Source of the DNA: Rhizobiales bacterium CCH3-A5
GTDB taxonomy: Bacteria > Pseudomonadota > Alphaproteobacteria > Rhizobiales > Beijerinckiaceae
Assembly (NCBI GenBank): GCA_001556025.1
Contig: LSIB01000081.1
Location: 1 to 64,000 of the forward strand
DNA length: 64,000 nucleotides
Reading direction: 5' to 3'
The notes under the pieces are model-generated. The model was not told the origin of the DNA. It saw nothing but the letters and a program-made list of their open reading frames with translations, and made no database searches. Shown piece after piece: positions 41,924 through 53,088 of this stretch; the first letter of the stretch is position 1; every line of letters starts with the position of its first letter. Position numbers and translations under genes: made by a program.

Positions 41924-42658
41924 TCATACCGCCAGATAACCGCCGTCGACCGGCAGGATCGCGCCTGTGACGAAGGCCGCCGCGTCCGAGATCAGGAAGG
42001 CGATGGCTCCGCCGACATCGGCCGGCTCGCCCCAGCGATTCATCGGCGTGCGGGCCAGGATCGGGGCCGAGCGGGCGGCGTCCTCGACCAGTGGCCGGGT
42101 CAATTCGGTGGCGATCCAGCCCGGCGCGACGGCGTTGACGCGGATTCCGTCGCCGGCCCAGGCCGCCGCGAGCGATTTGGTGAGCTGTCCGATCGCGCCC
42201 TTGGAGGCGGCATAACCCGGCGCGAAGGCCGAGCCGTGGAAGGTCAGCATCGAGGCGATGTTGACGATCGCGCCGCCGCTCTGGCCATGCGCCTTCGAGG
42301 CGAGCTTGTCTTTTGCGGCGAGGCACATCCGCATCGTTCCCGACAGGTTGACCTCGATCGTCCGGCGGAAGGCGTCGATCTCGAACTCCTTGCCGTTGCG
42401 CTGGATCATGCCCGCGCAATTGACCAGCGCGTCGATGCGCGGGCAGCCGGAGACGAGCGCCGCGACCTGCGCGTCGCTGGTGACGTCGAGCCGGGCGTGC
42501 CGGATGGCCGGGTGGGGCGGCGCGGCGGCGACCTCCTCGTCGGTCAGCCCGGTGGCCAGAACCCCATAGCCGGCCGAGGCGAGCGACAGTGCCGCGCCCG
42601 CGCCGATGCCGCGCGTGCCGCCGGTGACGAGAGCGAGTTTGGGTGAGGAGCATGTCAT
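41924..42658 (-). CDS. SDR-family oxidoreductase
   Basis: A 244-residue short-chain dehydrogenase with all key elements: nucleotide-binding VTGGTRGIGAGAALSLA, DALVNCAGMIQ, the catalytic serine in VNIASMLTFHGS and the YAASKGAIGQL Tyr/Lys pair, then VNAVAPGWIATELT. It belongs to the FabG-like classical SDR group; substrate unknown. It is first in the possible SDR-cupin-Bug cluster on the minus strand. A second SDR at 17031-17810, in contrast, lacks the catalytic pair. Confidence 0.88.
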   Translation of the reverse strand: MTCSSPKLALVTGGTRGIGAGAALSLASAGYGVLATGLTDEEVAAAPPHPAIRHARLDVTSDAQVAALVSGCPRIDALVNCAGMIQRNGKEFEIDAFRRTIEVNLSGTMRMCLAAKDKLASKAHGQSGGAIVNIASMLTFHGSAFAPGYAASKGAIGQLTKSLAAAWAGDGIRVNAVAPGWIATELTRPLVEDAARSAPILARTPMNRWGEPADVGGAIAFLISDAAAFVTGAILPVDGGYLAV

Positions 42659-42860
42659 GTCCGCAAACTAGGCCGCGTCTATCCGCTGTAAAGCACCGCG
42701 TTGCGAGGGGACGCCCGTATCGAGCGCAACTCGTCGTCCTTGCCCAAAAGCCGCGCTTCCCCCGACGCGCCTAACCCGCTAGGAGACGGGCAACCGCCTG
42801 CGGCGCGTTTGCCGCAGGCCGGAGCCGTTCCAGTCTGGCCAGAAGCAGGGGTCGTTTCAC

Positions 42861-44075
42861 ATGAGCAAGATCAAGGTCGCCAACCCCGTCGTCGACATGG
42901 ACGGCGACGAGATGACCCGCATCATCTGGCAGAAGATCAAGGACACGCTGATCTTCCCTTATCTCGACCTCGAACTCGACTATTACGACCTCTCGGTCGA
43001 GAATCGCGACGCCACCGGCGACCAGGTTACCATCGACGCCGCCCACGCCACGAAGAAGCATGGCGTCGCCGTGAAATGCGCCACCATCACGCCCGACGAA
43101 GGCCGGGTGAAGGAATTTAACCTGAAGTCGATGTGGAAGTCGCCCAACGGCACGATCCGCAACATCCTGGGCGGCGTGATCTTCCGCGAGCCGATCATCT
43201 GCAAGAATGTCCCGCGCCTCGTCCCGGGCTGGACCCAGCCGATCGTGATCGGCCGCCATGCCTATGGCGACCAGTACCGCGCTACCGACTTCACCTTCCC
43301 CGGCAAGGGCACGCTGTCGATCAAGTTCGTCGGCGAGGACGGTCAGGTGATCGAGAAAGAGGTCTTCAAGGCTCCCGAGGCCGGCGTCGCGATGGCGATG
43401 TACAATCTCGACGAGTCGATCCGCGATTTCGCGCGCGCCTCGCTGAACTACGGCCTGATCCGCAAGTACCCTGTCTATCTCTCGACCAAGAACACCATCC
43501 TGAAGGTCTATGACGGGCGCTTCAAGGATATCTTCGAGGAGATATACCAGGCCGAGTTCAAGGCTCAGTTCGATGCGCTCGGCATCACTTATGAACACCG
43601 CCTGATCGACGACATGGTCGCGTCCGCGATGAAGTGGTCGGGCGGCTATGTCTGGGCCTGCAAGAACTACGATGGCGACGTGCAGTCAGACACCGTCGCG
43701 CAGGGCTTCGGGTCGCTGGGCCTGATGACCTCGGTGCTGATGACGCCGGACGGCAAGACCGTCGAGGCCGAGGCCGCGCATGGCACGGTGACGCGCCACT
43801 ACCGCGAGCACCAGAAGGGCAAGGAGACCTCGACCAACTCGATCGCCTCGATCTTCGCCTGGACGCGGGGGCTGGCCCACCGCGCCAAACTCGACGGCAA
43901 CGACGAACTGGCGAAGTTCGCCACGCTGCTGGAGAAGGTCACCGTCGATACGGTCGAGTCCGGCTTCATGACCAAGGATCTCGCCCTGCTGGTCGGCCCC
44001 GAGCAGGGTTTCCTCTCGACTACCGGCTTCCTCGAAAAGGTCAGCGACAACATGCGCAAGGCGATGGCTGGCTGA
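42861..44075 (+). CDS. icd: NADP-dependent isocitrate dehydrogenase
   Basis: A 404-residue enzyme of the monomer-fold/eukaryotic-like IDH family: [20 protein letters not shown], with [20 protein letters not shown] and [20 protein letters not shown] in the substrate site, and [17 protein letters not shown] near residue 300 marking the NADP site. It makes 2-oxoglutarate and NADPH in the TCA cycle. The ATG at 42861 gives a full-length product. A strong terminator follows the stop, so it is a single-gene unit, as usual in alphaproteobacteria. Confidence 0.96.
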   Translation: MSKIKVANPVVDMDGDEMTRIIWQKIKDTLIFPYLDLELDYYDLSVENRDATGDQVTIDAAHATKKHGVAVKCATITPDEGRVKEFNLKSMWKSPNGTIRNILGGVIFREPIICKNVPRLVPGWTQPIVIGRHAYGDQYRATDFTFPGKGTLSIKFVGEDGQVIEKEVFKAPEAGVAMAMYNLDESIRDFARASLNYGLIRKYPVYLSTKNTILKVYDGRFKDIFEEIYQAEFKAQFDALGITYEHRLIDDMVASAMKWSGGYVWACKNYDGDVQSDTVAQGFGSLGLMTSVLMTPDGKTVEAEAAHGTVTRHYREHQKGKETSTNSIASIFAWTRGLAHRAKLDGNDELAKFATLLEKVTVDTVESGFMTKDLALLVGPEQGFLSTTGFLEKVSDNMRKAMAG

Positions 44076-44102
44076 TCGGGCGCGACGATTGCCAGAGACG
44101 CG

Positions 44103-44132
44103 AAGCCCGGCCAGTCTGGCCGGGCTTTTTTT
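44103..44132 (+). terminator. Rho-independent terminator after icd
   Basis: Stem AAGCCCGGCCAG/CTGGCCGGGCTT (44103-44127) followed by a run of seven T. It lies 27 bp after the icd stop, and the next gene starts right after it. Confidence 0.92.
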
Positions 44133-44149
44133 GTTCGAAGGGCGACTTC

Positions 44150-44611
44150 ATGGCCGATGCGAAACCGATCACGGGCGGCTGCCAGTGCGGCGCGGTGCGC
44201 TATCGACTGGCGAAGCCGCCGACCGGCGTCGGAATCTGCTTCTGCCGCATGTGCCAGAAATCGGTCGGCAATTACTTCGCTGCGCATGCTGGCGTCAGCG
44301 AGGAGGATTTGACCTGGACGCGCGGCGAGCCGGCCATCTTCAGGTCGTCGGAAGCCGCGGAGCGTGGCTACTGCCGCGATTGCGGAACGCCTCTGACCTA
44401 TGTGTTGCGCGGCTCCGGGCGCATCTCGGTCACTGCGGGCAGCCTCGACGACCCCGGCGCCTTTCCGCCCGCCGCGGCCTTCGGTCAGGAGGGGCGGATG
44501 CCATGGTTCGACACGCTCTGCCGACTGGAAGGGCCGCGCACTGAAGATGAGCTATCGCCGGCCGATCTGCCGCGATATCGCTCGCGGCAGCATCCCGACG
44601 AGAACGCCTGA
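44150..44611 (+). CDS. GFA family protein (glutathione-dependent formaldehyde-activating-like)
   Basis: A 153-residue zinc protein of the GFA fold. All metal-binding cysteine pairs are present: GGCQCGAVRY, CFCRMCQKS and YCRDCGTPL. Relatives include glutathione-dependent formaldehyde-activating enzyme, but most family members have unknown function. It starts 19 bp after the icd terminator with its own ATG at 44150, so it needs its own promoter. It sits in the conserved alphaproteobacterial order icd - GFA - recA - alaS. Confidence 0.85.
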   Translation: MADAKPITGGCQCGAVRYRLAKPPTGVGICFCRMCQKSVGNYFAAHAGVSEEDLTWTRGEPAIFRSSEAAERGYCRDCGTPLTYVLRGSGRISVTAGSLDDPGAFPPAAAFGQEGRMPWFDTLCRLEGPRTEDELSPADLPRYRSRQHPDENA

Positions 44612-44684
44612 AATCCTCGGACGTGAGCGTGCCCCAGCGTTTCCAGGGCGCTAAATCCTCCTCCTGACAGCCGCTGACAGCAGG

Positions 44685-44699
44685 AACAAAAAAAGAACT
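44685..44699 (+). promoter_or_regulatory. LexA (SOS) box of recA
   Basis: GAAC-N7-GAAC with seven A between the halves, the exact alphaproteobacterial LexA consensus, about 90 bp upstream of the recA start. It indicates that recA is controlled by LexA and induced by DNA damage. Confidence 0.88.
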
Positions 44700-44786
44700 T
44701 GATGACAGGAACAAACCGTGTCCATAGTCCGGGCATCGGCGCGGATTTGAGATGTCCCCGCGCCCCTGCCATAAGGAGCGCGACCC

Positions 44787-45872
<1,086 letters not shown>

Positions 45873-45901
45873 GCGCGCGTCTTCCCGATGGCGATGATTG
45901 G

Positions 45902-45930
45902 CGGGCGGCCTCCGGGCCGCCCGTTTGTGT
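45902..45930 (+). terminator. Hairpin terminator after recA
   Basis: Perfect 9-bp stem CGGGCGGCC/GGCCGCCCG with loop TCCG, followed by TTTGTGTTT. It lies 29 bp after the recA stop; alaS starts 130 bp further on. Confidence 0.75.
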
Positions 45931-46061
45931 TTGGGCGCAAGGCGTTGCCCTTTGCTTTCGATCGGAAAGGCTCTCTCGACAGCGGGGGGCCGCCTGACTA
46001 GAAACCCTGATGTCGCCGGGCTTTCCGGCCCTCGGTCCGAGAAGCAGAGTCGAAGATTGCA

Positions 46062-48707
46062 ATGAGCGGCGTCAACCAGATCAGGTCCACCTTCCTCGAC
46101 TACTTCAAGGGGCAAGGCCACGAAATCGTGCCGTCGAGCCCGCTGGTGCCGCGCAACGACCCGACGCTGATGTTCGCCAATTCCGGCATGGTCCAGTTCA
46201 AGAACGTCTTCACCGGCCAGGAGAAGCGGCCCTACGTCCGCGCTACGACCGCGCAGAAATGCGTCCGAGCCGGCGGCAAGCACAACGACCTCGACAATGT
46301 CGGCTACACCGCGCGCCACCACACCTTTTTCGAGATGCTGGGGAATTTCTCCTTCGGCGACTATTTCAAGGAACAGGCGATCGAACACGCCTGGACGCTG
46401 GTCACGCGCGAATACGGGCTGCCCAAGGAAAAGCTGACCGTCACGGTCTATTCCGAGGACGACGAAGCGCACGGCCTCTGGAAGAAGATCGCCGGGCTGA
46501 CGGACAGCAAGATCATCCGCATCCCGACCTCGGACAATTTCTGGCGCATGGGCGATACCGGCCCCTGCGGCCCCTGCTCGGAAATCTTCTACGACCATGG
46601 CGACCACATCCCCGGCGGCCCTCCCGGGTCGCCCGACGAGGATGGCGACCGCTTCATCGAGATCTGGAACCTCGTCTTCATGCAGTATGAGGAGGCGGCG
46701 GGCGGCGTGCGCACCAGTCTGCCGCGCCCCTCGATCGATACCGGCATGGGGCTGGAGCGGATCGCGGCCGTGCTGCAGGGCACGCATGACAACTACCAGA
46801 TCGACCTGTTCGCCGCGCTGATCCGCGCCATCGCGGAGCTGACCTCGGTCGCCTCCGACGGGCCGATGAAGGCGAGCCACCGCGTCATCGCCGATCATCT
46901 GCGCTGCTCGGCCTTCCTGATCGCCGACGGCGTGCTGCCCTCGAACGAGGGCCGCGGCTATGTGCTGCGCCGGATCATGCGGCGCGGCATGCGCCACGCC
47001 CAGCTGCTCGGCGCGAAGGATCCGCTGCTGCACCGTCTCGTGCCGGTGCTGACCCGCGAGATGGGCCAGGCGTATCCGGAGCTGCTGCGGGCGCAGGCGC
47101 TGATCGAGGAGACGCTGAAGCTGGAGGAGACGCGTTTTCGGACCACGCTGGCGCGCGGGCTCTCGCTGCTCGACGATGCCTCGCGCGATCTGACCTCCGG
47201 CCAGAGCCTCAAGGGCGAGGTCGCCTTCACGCTCTACGATACCTATGGCTTCCCACTCGACCTGACGCAGGACGCGCTGCGGGCCCGCGGGGTCTCGGTC
47301 GACACCGCCGGATTCGATACGGCGATGCAGCAGCAAAAGGCCAAGGCGCGGGCCGCCTGGTCCGGCACGGGGGAGGCCGCGACCGAAAAGCTCTGGTTCC
47401 CGCTGCGCGACAAGGTCGGCGCCAGCGAATTCCTCGGCTACGATACCGAGACGGCCGAGGGCGTGATCACCGCGCTGATCCGCGACAATGCCGAGGTCGA
47501 GACGCTGAATGCCGGCGAGCGCGGCTTCGTCATCGTCAACCAGACGCCGTTCTATGGCGAGTCGGGCGGCCAGCTCGGCGACACAGGCCTCATCAGGGCG
47601 GCTGGTGCGCTGGCCGAGGTCGGCGATGTGCAGAAGAAGCTCGGCGACGTTTTCGCACATGCCATCACGGTCAAGGAGGGGTCGCTCAAGCGCGGCCAGC
47701 CGGTCGAACTGGTCGTTGATCACGCCCGCCGCTCGGCCATCCGCGCCAACCATTCGGCGACGCATCTGCTGCACGAGGCGTTGCGGCTCGTGCTTGGCGA
47801 CCATGTCGCGCAGAAGGGCTCGCTGGTCTCGCCCGAGCGGCTGCGCTTCGATTTCTCGCATCCCAAGCCGATTTCGGACGAGGAACTCGCCCGCGTCGAG
47901 GACATCGCCAACGCGATCGTGCTGCGCAACGAGCCGGTGACGACGCGGCTGATGAGCGTCGACGACGCCATCGCCTCGGGGGCGCGCGCTTTGTTCGGCG
48001 AGAAGTACGGCGATGAGGTTCGAGTCGTAGCAATGGGCACGCGCGAGGAGGACGGAAAGGCTTTCTCGATCGAGCTTTGCGGCGGCACGCATGCCAGCCG
48101 CACTGGCGATATCGGCCTCGTCAGCGTGGTGGCCGAGAGCGCCGTGGCGGCGGGCGTGCGTCGGCTGGAAGCGATGACGGGCGCGGCTGCGCGGCGTGAA
48201 CTCAACACGGCGAACCGCCGCCTCGACAGCCTCGCCGGCCTGCTCAAGGTTCCGGCGGGTGAGGCCGAGGCGCGGCTGGCTGCGCTGATCGAGGAGCGCC
48301 GCAAGCTCGACCGGGAGCTGACCGAGGCGCGCAAGAAGCTCGCCATGGGTGGGGGCGGCGCATCGGAAGACCCTGTGCGGGAGATCGCCGGTGTGAAGCT
48401 GCTGGCGCGCGCGGTCACAGGCGTCGAGATGAAGGATCTGAAGAGCCTGGTCGATGAGGCCAAGGCGCGGATCGGCTCCGGCGTCGCCGCGATCGTCGGC
48501 GTCACCGACGACGGCAAGGCTGGCGTGGTGGTCGGCGTGACGCCGGACATGGTTGAGCGCTTCGACGCGGTGGCTCTGGTCCGCGCCGCCTCCGAGCAGC
48601 TCGGCGGCAAGGGCGGCGGCGGGCGGCGCGATATGGCGCAGGCCGGCGGCCCCGATGGAGAGAAGGCGCAAGCCGCGTTGAACGCCGTCGCCGCGGCGAT
48701 GGGCTGA
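46062..48707 (+). CDS. alaS: Alanine--tRNA ligase
   Basis: An 881-residue class II synthetase of normal length. The aminoacylation domain starts [20 protein letters not shown] and has motif 2/3 signatures ([35 protein letters not shown]). The editing domain shows [12 protein letters not shown] (H-x3-H) and [13 protein letters not shown], giving the zinc ligands. The C-terminal dimerisation domain ends in the [12 protein letters not shown] motif. It charges tRNA-Ala and clears mischarged Ser/Gly. The recA-alaS order is conserved in alphaproteobacteria. ATG at 46062. Confidence 0.97.
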   Translation: MSGVNQIRSTFLDYFKGQGHEIVPSSPLVPRNDPTLMFANSGMVQFKNVFTGQEKRPYVRATTAQKCVRAGGKHNDLDNVGYTARHHTFFEMLGNFSFGDYFKEQAIEHAWTLVTREYGLPKEKLTVTVYSEDDEAHGLWKKIAGLTDSKIIRIPTSDNFWRMGDTGPCGPCSEIFYDHGDHIPGGPPGSPDEDGDRFIEIWNLVFMQYEEAAGGVRTSLPRPSIDTGMGLERIAAVLQGTHDNYQIDLFAALIRAIAELTSVASDGPMKASHRVIADHLRCSAFLIADGVLPSNEGRGYVLRRIMRRGMRHAQLLGAKDPLLHRLVPVLTREMGQAYPELLRAQALIEETLKLEETRFRTTLARGLSLLDDASRDLTSGQSLKGEVAFTLYDTYGFPLDLTQDALRARGVSVDTAGFDTAMQQQKAKARAAWSGTGEAATEKLWFPLRDKVGASEFLGYDTETAEGVITALIRDNAEVETLNAGERGFVIVNQTPFYGESGGQLGDTGLIRAAGALAEVGDVQKKLGDVFAHAITVKEGSLKRGQPVELVVDHARRSAIRANHSATHLLHEALRLVLGDHVAQKGSLVSPERLRFDFSHPKPISDEELARVEDIANAIVLRNEPVTTRLMSVDDAIASGARALFGEKYGDEVRVVAMGTREEDGKAFSIELCGGTHASRTGDIGLVSVVAESAVAAGVRRLEAMTGAAARRELNTANRRLDSLAGLLKVPAGEAEARLAALIEERRKLDRELTEARKKLAMGGGGASEDPVREIAGVKLLARAVTGVEMKDLKSLVDEAKARIGSGVAAIVGVTDDGKAGVVVGVTPDMVERFDAVALVRAASEQLGGKGGGGRRDMAQAGGPDGEKAQAALNAVAAAMG

Positions 48708-48713
48708 TCCGTG

Positions 48714-49877
48714 ATGGCCGCCTCCATACCCCTGGCGGTGTGGCGGCGGCGGGTTCATCTCTGGCTCGATCATGGCGCGGGCGACGATCTCGTCGCGCTT
48801 CTGCTGCATCGCGGCCTCGTCCTGCTGATCTGCGCCAATGTTGCCGCGATCGTGCTGGAATCGGTGCCGTCGCTGGAGCAGCGCTACGGGCCCGGCTTCA
48901 AGCTCCTGGAGGCGGTTTCGCTCGCGGTTTTCGCTGTCGAATATATCGTCAGGCTCTGGACCGCGCCGGAGCATGCGCGCTACCGGGCGCTGCCTCCTGG
49001 CCGGGCGCGTCTTGCCTATGCCGTCTCCTGGCCGGCGATCATCGATCTGCTTGCCACGCTGCCGCTGCTCGTTGGCCTGCTTGGCTTCGGCGAGTTGAAG
49101 GTGCTGCTGCTGCTCAGGTTGCTCCGCTTCTTCAAGCTCGGGCGCTATTCGCCGGGCATGGCCTCGCTGGGCGCCGCGCTGGTCGCCGAGCGCAAGGCCT
49201 TGTTCGCCTGCTTCGTCATCCTGATGGGGGTGATGCTGATGGCGGCGAGCGCGATGCATCTGGTCGAGCACGAGGCTCAGCCCGACAAGTTCGGCACCAT
49301 CCCCGATGCGATGTGGTGGGCGATCATCACGCTGACCACGGTCGGCTATAGAGACGTCTTTCCCACGACCGCGCCGGGCAAGGCGGTCGCGGCGGTCACA
49401 GCCGTGCTGGGCCTCGTCATGTTGGCTCTGCCCGTCGGCATCGTCGCGACGGCCTTCGCGCAGGAGATCCATCGGCGCGAGTTCGTGGTGACATGGAGCA
49501 TGATCGCGCGCGTGCCGCTGTTTGGCGGGCTCGACGCCTCCGAGATCGCCGAGGTGATGCAGTTTTTGCGTGCGAAGACGGTGCGCAACGGCACGGTCGT
49601 GATGCAGCCGAGCGAACCCGGTCAGGCGCTTTATTTCATCGCCAGCGGCGAGGTCGAGGTGGGGCTCGCGGAGGGGGCCAAAAAGCTCGACGAAGGTCAT
49701 TTCTTCGGCGAGGTCAGGCTCGACGAACTTTGCGTGGCGAGCCATTCGCCGTGTCCGCATTCGGCGGTGGCGACCGCGCCGAGCAAATTGCTGGTGCTCG
49801 ATCCGATCGATTTCCGCGCGCTCGCCTCGCGGAATCCCAAGCTGGCGGCGCGCATCCGGGCGCTGGCGCAGGGATGA
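48714..49877 (+). CDS. Six-helix cation channel with cyclic-nucleotide-type domain, altered filter
   Basis: A 387-residue protein of the MloK1 type: helices S1-S4 (S4 KVLLLLRLLRFFKLGRY has few arginines), pore helix and filter, S6 (LVMLALPVGIVATAFAQEI), then a cyclic-nucleotide-binding-like domain (residues ~262-380: GTVVMQPSEPGQALYFIASG, FFGEVRLDE). The filter reads TTVGYRDVFP, so the second glycine of the GYG signature is Arg (codon AGA at 49350-49352). The phosphate cassette reads PHSAVAT in place of PRSAT, so the nucleotide-binding Arg is His (codon CAT at 49758-49760). Potassium conduction and nucleotide gating are therefore both doubtful. Start ATG at 48714, 6 bp after alaS. Confidence 0.8.
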   Translation: MAASIPLAVWRRRVHLWLDHGAGDDLVALLLHRGLVLLICANVAAIVLESVPSLEQRYGPGFKLLEAVSLAVFAVEYIVRLWTAPEHARYRALPPGRARLAYAVSWPAIIDLLATLPLLVGLLGFGELKVLLLLRLLRFFKLGRYSPGMASLGAALVAERKALFACFVILMGVMLMAASAMHLVEHEAQPDKFGTIPDAMWWAIITLTTVGYRDVFPTTAPGKAVAAVTAVLGLVMLALPVGIVATAFAQEIHRREFVVTWSMIARVPLFGGLDASEIAEVMQFLRAKTVRNGTVVMQPSEPGQALYFIASGEVEVGLAEGAKKLDEGHFFGEVRLDELCVASHSPCPHSAVATAPSKLLVLDPIDFRALASRNPKLAARIRALAQG

Positions 49878-50491
49878 TCGCGCGGCGCGTTCTTGTGCTC
49901 GCAACCCTGCTCGTGGCGGCCGGAGCAGTGGCGCAGCCGCGTCCCGCGCCGCAGGCAGGGCCGTCGCTCTCCGCCTCGCTTAGCGTGATGGCGGGCTCTG
50001 TGCTCAGTGTGTCGCTGCTGCATGCGCCGGCAGGCGCGAGGGTCGCAATCGCGCGGCCGGGCGATCCCGCGACTTCGGCGATCGTCGTCGTCGAACCCAG
50101 AGCGGGGCAGGCCAGCCTCCCCGTTCCCGGGGTGGCTGGCGCTTACGAATTGCGGCTCGCGGCGGGCCGCAGCGATGCGCCCGAGATCCTGTTGCGTCAA
50201 CCGCTGGCAACGACCGAGCCGAGCGCCACGTTGTCGGCTCCCGCGCGCATCAGGCGCGGCGCGAGCTTCCCTGCGCGCGGGATCGGCCCCAATGGCGTGC
50301 AGGATCGCGTCGTGCTGGTGTCGCCCCATGCTCCGCCCGAGGCGATGGGGCCGGTCTTCTTCCCCATCGAGAATGTCGAGGCGGTGCTGGAGGCGCCGGA
50401 ACAGGCAGGGGCCTATGAGCTGCGCTATGTGATGGACGCGCCGGTCAGCGGGGTGCGCGTGCTGGCGCACAGGGCCGTCATCGTCGAATAG
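49874..50491 (+). CDS. Secreted hypothetical protein with two beta-sandwich-like repeats
   Basis: A 205-residue protein with an N-terminal Sec signal peptide (residues 1-20, ending VAQ). Two similar beta-rich blocks follow: one ending PGVAGAYELRLAAGRSDAPE and one ending EQAGAYELRYVMDAPVSGVR. The AGAYELR phrase is seen in beta-sandwich modules attached to von Willebrand A proteins of related bacteria, so carbohydrate- or protein-binding in the periplasm is a reasonable guess. It overlaps the channel gene by 4 bp (ATGA at 49874-49877), suggesting coupled translation and a linked role. Confidence 0.65.
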   Translation: MIARRVLVLATLLVAAGAVAQPRPAPQAGPSLSASLSVMAGSVLSVSLLHAPAGARVAIARPGDPATSAIVVVEPRAGQASLPVPGVAGAYELRLAAGRSDAPEILLRQPLATTEPSATLSAPARIRRGASFPARGIGPNGVQDRVVLVSPHAPPEAMGPVFFPIENVEAVLEAPEQAGAYELRYVMDAPVSGVRVLAHRAVIVE

Positions 50492-50504
50492 GCTTGCGTG
50501 GCCT

Positions 50505-53033
50505 TTAGGCCATCGCCGCCTTCACCGTCTCCATGAGCTGCTTCATGGTGAAGGGTTTCGGCAGGAAGTGGAAATCCTCGCCCTCGGGCAGGTTCTTGCG
50601 GAAGGCCTCTTCCGCGTAACCGGAGACGAAGACGACCTTGGTAGCGGGGTTGCGCTGGCGCAATTCGCCGAGCAGCGTCGGGCCGTCCATTTCTGGCATT
50701 ACCACGTCGGAGACGACGAGGTCGATCTTGCCGTTCTGTTGCAGGAAGATGTCGAGCGCCTCGACGCCGGACGCCGCTTCATGAACCGTGTAGCCGCGCG
50801 AGACCAGCATGCGGGCGTTGAGCGCGCGCACCGCGTCTTCGTCCTCCACCAGCAGGATGACGCCTGCGCCGGTATGGTCGGCGGCGAGTTTCTTCGGCGC
50901 CTCCTTGGCAGCGCGCTCGGCCGCGATGTCCTCTTCCGTCGGGGTGTAGCGCGGCAGGAAGATCAGGAAGGTCGTGCCCTGGCCGACGACGGATTCGCAG
51001 AAGACGAAGCCGCCGGTCTGCTTGACGATGCCGTAGACCATGGAAAGGCCGAGCCCCGTGCCCTTGCCGACCTCTTTGGTGGTGAAGAAGGGCTCGAAGA
51101 TCTTGTTGAGATGCTCGGGCGAGATGCCGGTGCCGCTGTCGGCGATCTCCAGCAGGACATAATCGTCCGGCGGCAGGGCCTGCTGGCCGAAGCTCGCGCA
51201 GTCGCCAGCCTCGACGTTCTGCGTGCGGACCGAGAGCTTGCCGCCATTGGGCATGGCGTCCCGGGCGTTGACGGCGAGATTGACGATGACCTGTTCGAGC
51301 TGGCCGAGATCGGCCTTGACCGGCCACAGATCGCGGCCCTGCCGGACATCAAGCGTCACCTTGTCGGCGACGACGCGCTTCAGCATCAGCGAGAGGTCCG
51401 ACAGCACGTCGCCGAGTTCGAGCACCTGCGGGCGCAGCGTCTGGCGGCGCGAGAAGGCGAGCAACTGCCTGACCAGCGCGGCGGCGCGGTAGGCGTTCTG
51501 CTTGATTTGCATGATGTCGGGGAAGGACGGGTCGGTCGGCCGGTGGCTGGCGAGCAGAAACTCCGACGCGTTGATGATGACCTGCAGCACGTTGTTGAAG
51601 TCGTGCGCGATGCCGCCCGCGAGCTGGCCGACGGCCTGCATCTTGCCGGCCTGGTCCATATTGTCCTTGAGCTTTCGCTCGTCGGTGGTCTCCAGCGCGT
51701 AGATGATGGCGCGCTCGCCGTCGCCATCCTCACTGGCCGCGACGGGGGCGATGTAGAGCCTGGCCGAGCGGCCGTCCTCCCCTGACAGGGTGACGTCGAG
51801 CGGGGCGGTGTCCGTGCCGCTCTCCATGGCGCTGGTCAGAGCCCGGTCGAGCGCGCCGCCGCCTGGCAGGACGAGTTCCTGGATCGTCGCGGGCTGCTGG
51901 GTTCCCTGCGTCAGCCGGGTGAAGGCCGCGTTGGAGCGCAGGATCGCGCCGGCCTTGTCGACGGTCGCGATCGCCATCGGCGTCGAATGGAAGAAGCGCG
52001 CGAAGCGCACCTCGGCGTCGCTGCCGCGATCGACCCCCGCCTCGCCCGCCGTGCGGTTCAGGACAAGTGTGCGCGAGGGGCCGGCGCGGCCGTCGCTGCC
52101 GAAGGCGACCTGATGGTGCAGCCGCACCGGCAGGGGCTGGCCGTTGCGGCGCTTGAGATCGACGTCGAGCACCTCGATGCGGACATCGCCGGGCTGGCCG
52201 CGAATGGCCTGTACGAGGGCGGCTGCATTCGGCGTCGCGATGTCGTGGAGGTTGAGGCCGCCGGAGCCGAAGCGGGCGAGGTCGAAATCGAGCCAGCCCG
52301 AGAGCGTCGCGTTGAAATAGGACACCTCGCCATCGGCGTCGATCGAGAGGAAGCCGGCCGGCGCATGGTCGAGATAGTCGATCGCGTGCTGGAGTTCCTG
52401 GAAGGCGTTTTCCTGGCGCTCGCGCTCGGGCGTCACGTCCGCGACGCTCCAGAGCAGGGCCGGGCGGCCGTCGCGCTTCAGCCCCGATACGCGCACGCGA
52501 TACCAGCCGACGCCGCCGCGCCCGCTCAGCGCCGGCTCCAGCCGGATCTCCTCGACCAGCCGGCGCTGCTCGCGCGAGGCGGTTGCGAGCCGGTAGATCG
52601 CCTCGGAGACCTCGGCGCGGCCGGTGAACAGGCGCTCGACCGGGCGGATGTCGCTCGCGCCGCGCGCGCCGGCGAGCGTCAGATAGGCCTCGTTGGCGTA
52701 GACGATGCGGTTCTCGCCCTCGGTCACGACGATGCCGTCCTCGGCGGTGTCGACGATCGCCTTGGTCAGGTCGTTGCGGGCGGCGCGGCCCGAGAACTGG
52801 ATCAGCCCGATCGCGAAGGCGAACAGCCCGAACACGCCGATGACGGAGAGCAGCGCAAGCAGCCCGAGGATCAGCGGCTGCGCCCATTCATTGGCGATGA
52901 AGCCGAGCGCGATCGCGGCGCCGACCAGCAGCCCCGCCACGAGCAGGATGACGCCGACATGGCCGGGTTTGTCCGAGCGATCGATCGCGGTGGTCACTGT
53001 CGCTCCGCTCATTGCGGTCTGGTCCGTTTCCAT
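50505..53033 (-). CDS. cckA: Hybrid sensor histidine kinase CckA
   Basis: An 842-residue hybrid kinase. Two membrane segments (residues ~27-45 and 52-74) are followed by three PAS-like regions ([55 protein letters not shown]). The HisKA domain has GGIAHDFNN with the phosphorylated His at 477, then the ATP domain ([35 protein letters not shown]). A receiver domain at the C terminus has Asp776 in [12 protein letters not shown]. This order is that of CckA, which phosphorylates ChpT and so CtrA and CpdR to govern cell cycle and flagellar genes. It lies next to flhB, as in other Hyphomicrobiales. Start ATG at 53031-53033; a second ATG lies 21 bases downstream. Confidence 0.9.
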   Translation of the reverse strand: METDQTAMSGATVTTAIDRSDKPGHVGVILLVAGLLVGAAIALGFIANEWAQPLILGLLALLSVIGVFGLFAFAIGLIQFSGRAARNDLTKAIVDTAEDGIVVTEGENRIVYANEAYLTLAGARGASDIRPVERLFTGRAEVSEAIYRLATASREQRRLVEEIRLEPALSGRGGVGWYRVRVSGLKRDGRPALLWSVADVTPERERQENAFQELQHAIDYLDHAPAGFLSIDADGEVSYFNATLSGWLDFDLARFGSGGLNLHDIATPNAAALVQAIRGQPGDVRIEVLDVDLKRRNGQPLPVRLHHQVAFGSDGRAGPSRTLVLNRTAGEAGVDRGSDAEVRFARFFHSTPMAIATVDKAGAILRSNAAFTRLTQGTQQPATIQELVLPGGGALDRALTSAMESGTDTAPLDVTLSGEDGRSARLYIAPVAASEDGDGERAIIYALETTDERKLKDNMDQAGKMQAVGQLAGGIAHDFNNVLQVIINASEFLLASHRPTDPSFPDIMQIKQNAYRAAALVRQLLAFSRRQTLRPQVLELGDVLSDLSLMLKRVVADKVTLDVRQGRDLWPVKADLGQLEQVIVNLAVNARDAMPNGGKLSVRTQNVEAGDCASFGQQALPPDDYVLLEIADSGTGISPEHLNKIFEPFFTTKEVGKGTGLGLSMVYGIVKQTGGFVFCESVVGQGTTFLIFLPRYTPTEEDIAAERAAKEAPKKLAADHTGAGVILLVEDEDAVRALNARMLVSRGYTVHEAASGVEALDIFLQQNGKIDLVVSDVVMPEMDGPTLLGELRQRNPATKVVFVSGYAEEAFRKNLPEGEDFHFLPKPFTMKQLMETVKAAMA

Positions 53034-53088
53034 GCGGTCGCGCGCCGGCCGTCGGGGCCGCATGCGGACGCGATATCCGACATGCGAG

